The notes under the pieces are model-generated. The model was not told the origin of the DNA, did not search any database, and was given only the letters and a program-made list of their open reading frames with translations. This document shows positions 56,216 through 64,000 of a DNA stretch of 64,000 nucleotides, in pieces (the stretch's first letter is position 1; every line of letters starts with the position of its first letter). Source of the stretch: Aphrophora alni. Taxonomy: Eukaryota > Arthropoda > Insecta > Hemiptera > Aphrophoridae. The translations under genes were made by a program, and so were the position numbers. The stretch spans positions 98,649,668 through 98,713,667 of the forward strand of contig OY740774.1 in assembly GCA_963513935.1 (NCBI GenBank). Reading direction: 5' to 3'.

Positions 56216-59024
56216 TTAACTTTTTGTATTTTATGAATACGAGATAGAGAAATATATTCATTCAAAAATCCCTTGCTTAGAAGATGTATTTATAAATCAG
56301 CAAAGAGAAAATAAACTATTACAACCTTGTTGCACCTTGGGATAAAAGTTGCAAATATTATGCAAGTTGAAAAACATTTTTATTTAAATTCAACAAAAGT
56401 TGCACAAGTGTCGGTAAACTGGAAAAAACGAATGTATAAAGTTTAAATCAGAACCGTCGTTCTCAGTCTCTTGAGAGCCTTATCGATTTCAATCTAAGGG
56501 TTCTTGAAAGAAATCTTTTCAAGCGCTATAATAACAATTTATAATATTTAAGTTTATTTAATTTAACTTTCTTGTATAACAATGACATAAACAAATATAT
56601 TTTGTTTCATTTAAAAAACTTTAACTAAATTAAATAAACCGTGCAAAGCATTGCATATGTTGTCTCACTTACCCGTCCCTAAACTCCATGAAAAGTAACA
56701 AATTAATTATTACAAAAAATTCAATTTCGGTAATTGTAGATCAAAAGGTGAACATGAACAATAGACACTGTATTAAAATGTATGTGTATTGCTGAAATTA
56801 CATTTTTGTGATAATTAGTTTTGCAACTCTTTATAATTAGTTTATTATATATATTCTAATACATCCTTTTCGCTTTTTCATCTTTTTAAAAGCTTTCCAA
56901 AACTTGCTTGGCTTGTGCCATAAACAGGTCAACGTTCATGTTTGTATTTTGCCAATTCTTTCTGAACCGAAATAGATTTTTCACTTGTGAATTTGCATAT
57001 GAGTTTTAAGTCACGAATCTTTACAGTTCACTAATATTTGAACGAAATCAGTACAGCTAATTTTAAGAACAGTTATTTTATAACAAGTCCATGAACGATT
57101 TTTAGTTTTGACTAATAGGTCACGAAATGTACATGTATGGATGTTTACGTTTTATTTGGGTCCTTAGAGGTTACATTTAGGGTAAAATTTCTCAAAATCC
57201 CTCGAATCGATCATAGGGAAGTTAATTTTGAGTTTTTCTTATGGCACCCACTTTCAAATTTTGAGTTGTCAATAAAATGAGAAAATATCTTAAAGATAAA
57301 ATATATCCACAGACCAAATTTATTAAAATCCTTTCACTAGATTTCACTGTAGACCTGAACATACTACGACAGATAGACAACATTCAAAATCCACTTTGTT
57401 GGACTCAGGGTGCCTAGAAATGGATATATCAGTTAAAAACTCGCCTTCAATTTTTGACTCAATACATAAATTTCCTTATACATATGGGCTAATCATAAAA
57501 ACAATATTATTAAAACTATTTTACCAACAATACAATTATTCTGTTTCTTCAACAATGAATTGAATAACAAACAAAACATCCATTTGAAAACTCTAACTGT
57601 AAATTACACCATGATTGCCTAAAAGTGGTAATTCTCTTTTACTTTATTAAAAGTTCTTAAAAAAAAAACGGCAATATATAAAATATTTTCTATTCTTATT
57701 TAGATTCACTTGCATGGCTTTTATCTAGTCAGTCCTAATAATAGTAAGCATTTAAACAATTTTGTTTTATGCAGTTATTTTTTTAAAATAATTCATAATG
57801 TAAAACCTCCCTTCTCTTTCCACGTTTATTCCCTCCCCCAACATAAGTATTATTACTGTAGATATCAATAACGTATCCATTACATTTATCAAAGACACAC
57901 TTCAAACATTGAATGCAATAGAAAACTCCCCTAAATTAATATATGTAAAAGCTTCTAATTAATGTTGTATTTCAAGGTAGGACTGGTAAATTATTTTATA
58001 TTTTGTCGTTATATTTGTTTTATCACATTTTCTATAGATTTAAAGCTCCGATATATTTTATAAAGTAATCATTTTAATATAATATTAATTAATTTTAATG
58101 TTATATGGGATATGATGGCGTGTTGGGGAATTATTGGGTTTGTTTTTACAGGAATAAAATAAAATTTTTGTTCTACTAAATATGTTGTAAATTCCAACTG
58201 TCTTAGGTTACGTTAAGTTGTTTTAGTTATTGGTTTAAATCACATCTTACAGAAAATTCTTAGTTACGAGTTCAACATAAAGATAAATCTTGACAGATGT
58301 CCTAAAGTATTACATAATATCCTAAGAGTTCAATGCCATTACGGTACAATATGAAGCTTTATGTAAGTATCCAACGTACAATTCGTAATTAGTATATATA
58401 GAAAATGCCTTCATGTATTCGTTTGTAGATATTTTATTGAACTAATATTTTTGTAGATGTTTCTTAAATATCCAATACATTTGTTTCGACGATTTACAGT
58501 TTATAAAAATAATATTACCCCATTTTGAGAAAATTGAGATTTTTTATTTTATGATAGATAGTGCTACGAGGTGAGTTTGGTGTGCATTTTAGAGATTTCA
58601 AGAGAAAGATGAGTTGGTAAATATGAGTGCAGTTGATTATGAGAGGAACTCGTGCAGGATTTCATCAGAAGCCGTAGTACAGGAGGCTAGTTGTTTTAAC
58701 ATGAACTCGTAAAGAACGTTAAGGCAAATTAGGCTATACGAGACAACTGAGAGAGGTCAATGGAGCTAGAGGTTTTCGTTAGGATTAAAAGGAGAGAGTT
58801 TAAGGTGGTGATGGTCTGATGACAGTTCCTTAAAGAACTCTAGTAATAAAATAGTTATTGACAAATCTTGCGATAGGTGTGAGGTAATTGAATCATTAAA
58901 ACACTTTTTTTAAAGGATTATTCCAACTATAAAATACTCCATAATAAATAAACTCAAAAATATGAGATATCATACGACAGACAAATAATAATTTCATATA
59001 CTCTTCCAGGAGAAAGTAAAACTC
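56216..59024. other. no gene seen
   Basis: AT-rich for most of its length. The stretch 58560-58840 is purine-rich and less AT-rich (GATGAGTTGGTAAATATGAG, GAGAGAGTTTAAGGTGGTGA), like the decayed RT at 1-2 kb, but I could not read a known protein in any frame. Around 57300, CCAAATTTATTAAAATCCTT is a repeat scrap. Confidence 0.4.
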
Positions 59025-59429
59025 ACTTAATAATATATCTAGTGTGATACATGCTCAGTCTACCGCGTTTTATCTTACTTTATTTCTGTATATCACCCCT
59101 TTTCTCAACAAGTATACGTGATTGTTTCCTTTGCGGTATAAATTCTTCCGAATACGTGAGACCTAGTAACTCAACTGTTTGCTCCATTAATTATTTTCCA
59201 ACATAGTTTCTATTTTGTAATATCATTGCGGACAAGTTGAAGTGTACACTGTATTAAGTGGCAAAGTTGTATGGTTTACTTTTTCACTTATATTTGGAGT
59301 ATAGAACGTTAAGAAAATATAACGAGTTAAATGTATTTAGTATTAATTGAATTTTTAAATATGACTCAAAAAATATTTAAAAGAAACGTCAAAATAAGTT
59401 TGTTTAACTAGGGAATGGTGCTGAAGTTA

Positions 59430-60738
59430 TGAGGGAAAGCCAGAAAGTAAAGGGAAATTTTGATTTCCCTCCGAATCACACGTTCGGGAGCACTGATTGT
59501 TTTGCTACAACTCATAACGTCTGTCATCTGTTCATTGAAAGTGTTGTTTCGATATTATCTATTTGTGATTGTTTTTAAAAGACTGTGTGAAATGAGTTCT
59601 CCTTTGTCTGATTGCACCAAGGATGAAATGCAAGCAGTGATACGTTTCCTCACTTCAGAAGGTTTGAAACCAGCAGAGATTATTCGTCAAATTTAGCAGC
59701 AATATGAAGAGCGTTGTTTAAGTAGAAGTGAGATCTACGAATGGATTGTTCAATTTAAAAGTTGTAGGATTTCTCTGTGTGATGAACAACGGCCTGGTAG
59801 GCCTTCCACTTAAACGACTAATTGACACTATTCAAGCTGTTAATCAAATGATTCTTGATAATCGACGAATTAAAGTTGATGAAATTGCAAGTGAGTTAAA
59901 TGTATGTGAGTCATGGCTCAGCATATTCAATAATCCACGATTCTTTAAACTTTCGAAAAGTCTGTGCTCACTGGGTTCCACGTCAATTGACCATCATCCA
60001 CAATGACAATAGTTTGAAAACTTCCCAGAAACATTTTGAAAGTTATGAAGAAGAAGGAGACTCCGTTCATAAGCAAATAATAACTGTTGATGAAACATGG
60101 GTGCATCATTTTGAACCAGAAAGTAAGGAACAAAGTTTGGTGAGGAAACATCCTTCATCTCCCGCAGCAAAAAAGACCACAACTCAGATGTCTGAAGGAA
60201 AGGTTATGATGTCGATATTCTGGGATATGGAAGTTCCAATTTTGATTTACTTCAAACTTAAAGGTCAAAAAATAAATAGTGACAACTACTGCGTTTATTG
60301 AAGCCAAAAATAAAATCCAAAAGACGTAGTAAACTTTCAAAAGGCGTGATTTTGCTTCAGGATAACGCTCGACCCCATACGGCCAAAAATACAGTGATGA
60401 TCCCTCAAAATCTTGGTTTTCAGCTGTTGTACCACTCTCCATATAGTCCGGATCTGGCTCCAAGTTTTTCATCTTTTTGGTCCATTAAGAGAACAGTTGC
60501 GAGGGAATTATAATCGATCTGATAAAGAGGCTATTGAAGCTGTGCAAAATTATCTGAACACGAGACCAAAAACCTTCTTCTAGGAAGGTATTAAAATGCT
60601 CGTTAAAAGTTGGACTAATGTAGGAGGGGACTATGTTGCAAAGTAATGCTACTATTATTTATGTAAGCACAATAAATAAATATATATTTCAATTTCACTT
60701 TACACTGAAGTCTTTAATTTGAATAAGACTTACCCTGA
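59430..60738 (+). mobile_element. mariner element, inactive
   Basis: The length (1309 bp) is normal for mariner. The left end TGAGGGAAAGCC and the right end, in reverse complement TCAGGGTAAGTC, are imperfect inverted termini; the right one has an insert of about 15 bp before the further match AGTGTAAAGTGAAATT (left AAAGTAAAGGGAAATT). TA flanks each side (59428-59429 and 60739-60740). The sister repeat copy near 62150-62190 shows the same surroundings without the element. Confidence 0.85.
59592..60646 (+). pseudogene. mariner transposase, broken
   Basis: Start chosen at the ATG at 59592 (SSPLSDCTKDEMQAVIRFLT follows); the end is GGDYVAK and TAA at 60644-60646, giving about 350 codons, the family norm. 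The N-terminal half contains both HTH regions (SRSEIYEWIVQFK; later SHGSAYSIIHDSL) and the GRPST linker. The DDE core has VDETWVHHFEPESKEQS (first catalytic Asp, about 60085) and GVILLQDNARPHTA (second Asp). YHSPYSPDLAPS should be followed by the third Asp of the D34D triad, but a small deletion here gives FSSFW, so that Asp is lost. There are in-frame stops at 59694 and after GRPST (~59812), plus frameshifts near 59815, 59890, 60290 and 60470. It cannot be active. Expected function was cut-and-paste transposition. I do not assign a subfamily. Confidence 0.93.
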
Positions 60739-61170
60739 TAAATATTGCTATTTGTGTGGTTTAATGCTTAAAAAAATATACATATGTATTGTGAAAGTAA
60801 AATAACAAGTATTTGCAACAGGGTTTTAAGTGTATGAATTAAAACACAAGATAGAATATACAAATTTCATTCAGATCAGGGATAGTATGATATTTAAAAC
60901 GTATATTTCTTTTAACGAACCATGTTTTCCATAATCGCAATTAGAAAATAGAACAAACTATAAAAGTAGTTTTATTGTGGACGGATCTAAAGCAGGTCTG
61001 TATGAGAAATAATTGGAAAACTAATTCTTGCATTTAAAGTAGGTTGGAGGTGTTGAAGGAGACAAGAATTGCAATGAACGGTATGAATGGCTCGGAAGTC
61101 AGAAAGTTAAAAATAAATATACATCAAAGGGGAGATAAATTTTATACAAGAATACGTTTTGATCAAGCAA

Positions 61171-61769
61171 AGGAACGTTATTTCCGTTAGAAATATCGTA
61201 TTACGTTTGTTTGTTACGTAGTTACGACAAAAAGTGTAAAAAAATCTTCAATATAGCACTTACGGCGATGATGAATACATACTCGTAGGTTCAAATAAAT
61301 TGTTTCAAGTTTAAAATAGGGATTGCTCAAAATTAATGCATGGTCCAAAAAGAGAACGCGTAAGTTGCCACAAGGAATAAATTCCACATTCCGAATTATT
61401 AATTTAAATAACGTGACAAATTAAATTTTAATAGTTTTTAAAACTTTTCCCCAAAAATGTAACATTGTTACATGAAATAAATCCTTTGTCTGCAGTTGTT
61501 GACAAAGTGGCATTTTGTTCATTTAAATTAGTTTGCAAAACAGCTGATTTCTGAACAGTTTCACTTTGCCCACTACTTTGCACACTACTTTGCTCACTCC
61601 GAATGGCACCCGAACAAAACGAAATTTAGGTTAAGTTTATTTGAATTGATTTATAATATACAGGAAATGTCCAGTATGTAGGTTAGATTAATTCTTACAT
61701 ATAAAATAACATATAGCGCGTGATAAATGACCCCCCCCCCCCTACACAGCGTGAACCTAACCCGTTGTC
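61171..61769. other. no gene; poly-C tract
   Basis: A run of 12 C lies at 61731-61742. The phrases CACTTTGCCCACTACTTTGC and CACACTACTTTGCTCACT recur at 61562-61600. Confidence 0.5.
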
Positions 61770-62460
61770 ACGTGAAGTCACGTTATATGTTTCTACGTTA
61801 CCTTTTTCTCTACGTGATACGTAATCATTTCTATCCTCTTATAAAGTTGTACGTGAGAGCCATTAACAAGTGGTTGTTCTAGTTTGTAGAAAACTATTAT
61901 TATCCAACACAGTTTCTTATTTATAACTTCATTGCGAGCAAGTTGAAGGGTATTCTATTTCAAGTGATAATGTTATGTATTTTTTCACATATACGTGATG
62001 TAGAAAACTTTATGAATTATTAAAAAACAAATTGGTGGAAAAATATTTCTCAAAAAGGTATTTGTAAATTATATTTACAGTACAGTAAAATATTTAGTGA
62101 AACTTGAAACCGAATTTTTTAATGAAAATATCCAAATCAAGTTGTTTAAGAAAGTAATGTTGCTTTATATAATAAATTGGCACGCATGCAATTCAAATAT
62201 ATTTCAACAAGAAAATATAACAATAAGACACTATAAATAAATATTTCGTTTATTTACATGAATTAAAGTCTTTTCGTGTTATTTGTAGTTGTAAACGTAA
62301 ATTAAAAGTATAAGGGGTAAAAGATAAAGTTATGCAAAAAGGAAAGGGACATTTTTTGTAAGAATATTTTACCCGATTGAAGCGAGGTTTCTCTAACATT
62401 TCGTCTATTAGTTTGTATTTGTTTGCACGGATATGGGTGAACGCATGTTGCAGCTACGCC
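61770..62460 (+). repeat. dispersed repeat R, copy 3 (no mariner)
   Basis: Aligns with 59060-59429 (ACGTGA, TATTATCCAACACAGTTTCT, TTCATTGCGAGCAAGTTGAA, TTTTTTCACATATA) and continues past the mariner target (GTTGTTTAAGAAAGTAATGT, TGCTTTATATAATAAATTGG) into sequence like that right of the mariner. Confidence 0.8.
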
Positions 62461-62989
62461 AAAGGATGTAAGTACAAGGGTGCTTTAAGATTTTTTACAA
62501 GGTTATATAATATTTGTCATTTTCAAATAGTGTTCATTTAAACAGTCTATACAGAGATCTATACATGGACGGCGATGCATTGACGAAGAATAAAGAATTT
62601 CGAAGTAATAGAGGGATCGTGAAAGAAAACTTTAAACGACTAACATAATTTGAAATGTTTTCTAAAACTGTCTCATGGGACGCTTTACCTAGCCTAAATA
62701 TAAAAAACACTCCTCAAACATTCTTATTTTGTGTTTTATATATTTATTAACATTTTTCGAGTTACAAAGATTCATAAAAATAAATTGAACGCATAAAACT
62801 AAAATTGTCGACCAACATATGAATTAACCAATTATTTACATCAGAAGAATATAATAAAATAACCTTTTTATGCCAGTTACGCTAAACAAGCTGTAATTGA
62901 AACGTAATTGAAGCCAACGATTTATTTTCTATAATCCTAATAACTAAGAAGAAGGAAGAATTATTAAAATTTGATTAAGGTCAGACAAT
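62461..62989. other. no gene seen
   Basis: AT-rich, with no frame or repeat of note. Confidence 0.5.
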
Positions 62990-63190
62990 GTAGGCGGAAA
63001 TAAACCAGGTCTGTATAAAAATTAATTGGAAACTAATCTCTATATTTCAAGTATATTGCAGAAGTATAATGAAGGATTGCTTGCTACAGAAATTGCATTC
63101 ATGGGGTGAATAGCTTGGAAGTCAGAAGGATAAAACAAAATGTACGTAAAAATAATGTACATTTTATATTAGAATATTTTCTGACCGAGA
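62990..63190 (+). repeat. direct diverged copy of 60975-61170
   Basis: AGGTCTGTATAAAAATTAAT, TTGGAAACTAATCTC, GCTTGGAAGTCAGAAGG and ATTTTATATTAGAATA parallel the earlier copy in order and spacing. It ends just before the satellite. Confidence 0.75.
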
Positions 63191-63232
63191 AAAACGATGA
63201 CTTGTGTTATATCTATTATTTGATATACCTAT

Positions 63233-64000
63233 AAATGATTAGATATTACAACTGTCGAGCTGTGCTGAAAATGTCAATACAAATGATTAGATATTACAAC
63301 TGTCGAGCTGTGCTGAAAATGTCAATACAAATGATTAGATATTACAACTGTCGAGCTGTGCTGAAAATGTCAATACCAACTATTAGATATTACGACTGTT
63401 CCAGCTGTTCTGAAAATGTCAATACAAACGATTATATATTACGACTGTTCCAGCTGTTCTGAAAATGTTAACACAAACTATTAGATATTACGACTGTTCC
63501 AGCTGTTCTGAAAATGTCAATACAAACGATTATATATTACGACTGTTCCAGCTGTTCTGAAAATGTTAACACAAACTATTAGATATTACGACTGTTCCAG
63601 CTGTTCTGAAAATGTTAACACAAACTATTAGATATTACGACTGTTCCAGCTGTTCTGAAAATGTCAATACAAACGATTATATATTACGACTGTTCCAGCT
63701 GTTCTGAAAATGTTAACACAAACTATTAGATATTACGACTGTTCCAGCTGTTCTGAAAATGTCAATACAAACGATTATATATTACGACTGTTCCAGCTGT
63801 TCTGAAAATGTTAACACAAACTATTAGATATTACGACTGTTCCATCTGTTCTGAAAATGTCAATACAAACGATTATATATTACGACTGTTCCAGCTGTTC
63901 TGAAAATGTTAACACAAACGATTATATATTACGACTGTTCCAGCTGTTCTGAAAATGTTAACACAAACGATTATATATTACGACTGTTCCAGCTGTTCTG
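63233..64000 (+). repeat. 48/49-bp satellite, about 16 monomers, running off the window
   Basis: The first three monomers are identical 48-bp units (AAATGATTAGATATTACAAC, TGTCGAGCTGTGCTGAAAAT, GTCAATAC). From about 63379 the unit is 49 bp and comes in two types: one with CTATTAGATATTACGACTGT...GTCAATACAA and one with CGATTATATATTACGACTGT...GTTAACACAA. Both contain TTCCAGCTGTTCTGAAAATG. The types mostly alternate. A 75-codon frame at 63235-63462 exists only because 48 is divisible by three. Confidence 0.97.

Larger units (their letters stand above)
59025..61170 (+). repeat. dispersed repeat R, copy 2, split by a mariner
   Basis: The left part (59025-59429) matches 13890-14240 (inverted) and 61770-62165. 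The right part (60739-61170) ends with a segment (60975-61170: GCAGGTCTGTATGAGAAATA, GGAAGTCAGAA, AAATTTTATA) that recurs at 62990-63190. The mariner at 59430-60738 divides it. Confidence 0.75.

Noticed and set aside
59460..59591. Extending the transposase upstream to an earlier in-frame start
   Set aside because: The upstream codons run into the left terminal repeat and do not resemble the family; the ATG at 59592 gives the normal length and N-terminus.
63235..63462. Open frame encoding a 16-residue repeated peptide
   Set aside because: Produced by the 48-bp satellite period; it breaks as soon as units become 49 bp.
63233..64000. CRISPR-like array
   Set aside because: Units are directly adjacent with no unique spacers, and the genome is eukaryotic; this is a satellite.

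Overview
This window looks like arthropod, most likely insect, nuclear DNA, and it contains no intact protein-coding gene that I can support. It is strongly AT-rich and full of short microsatellites. Two blocks of the pentamer CCTAA/TTAGG (the common insect telomere repeat) lie inside it, and it carries mariner-type and non-LTR retrotransposon debris plus tRNA-derived SINEs. An insect is well supported; a hemipteran-like genome is only an impression. The window reads as an intergenic or long-intron region shaped by transposon insertion and decay. There are no rRNA genes, bona fide tRNA genes, CRISPR arrays or bacterial-type operons.

Layout. 1-7 kb: a decayed non-LTR retrotransposon RT (about 1.08-2.34 kb); a 1.17-kb Tc1/mariner-type element with ~290-bp inverted arms inserted in a TA microsatellite (3.24-4.40 kb), still carrying a broken transposase N-terminus; and the 3' end of a second non-LTR element (6.30-6.67 kb). 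7.8-7.98 kb: a possible non-coding first exon ending at a strong splice donor. 8.9-16 kb: a diverged tandem repeat, the C-terminal remnant of a DDE transposase on the minus strand, a 458-bp MITE with perfect 34-bp inverted ends and 5-bp target duplications, and a second, shorter member of the long-arm family. 17.4-19.4 kb: four copies of one tRNA-derived SINE in both orientations. 19.8-29.4 kb: several local tandem repeats (about 165, 140 and 43 bp units), dispersed inverted repeat pairs and a perfect 28-bp hairpin. 36-42.4 kb: a small insertion bounded by 15-bp direct repeats, and a set of diverged blocks present twice in shuffled order. 50.9-51.07 kb: a second possible first exon. 52-56 kb: interstitial telomere-like arrays, one of them a composite with a 29-bp spacer, then a long GA microsatellite and a ~175-bp tandem array. 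59-63.2 kb: a dispersed repeat present three times in the window, one copy interrupted by a dead mariner whose empty site can be read from a sister copy. 63.2 kb to the end: a 48/49-bp satellite with two monomer types, running off the window.

No gene set working together is visible. The most interesting structure is a group of four short CTGANGA-stem-GAAAC motifs, which resemble hammerhead ribozymes. One lies inside the insertion bounded by 15-bp repeats and another inside the perfect hairpin. Next are the composite telomeric minisatellite and the mariner with its readable empty site. All family calls were made by eye from reading frames and conserved motifs.
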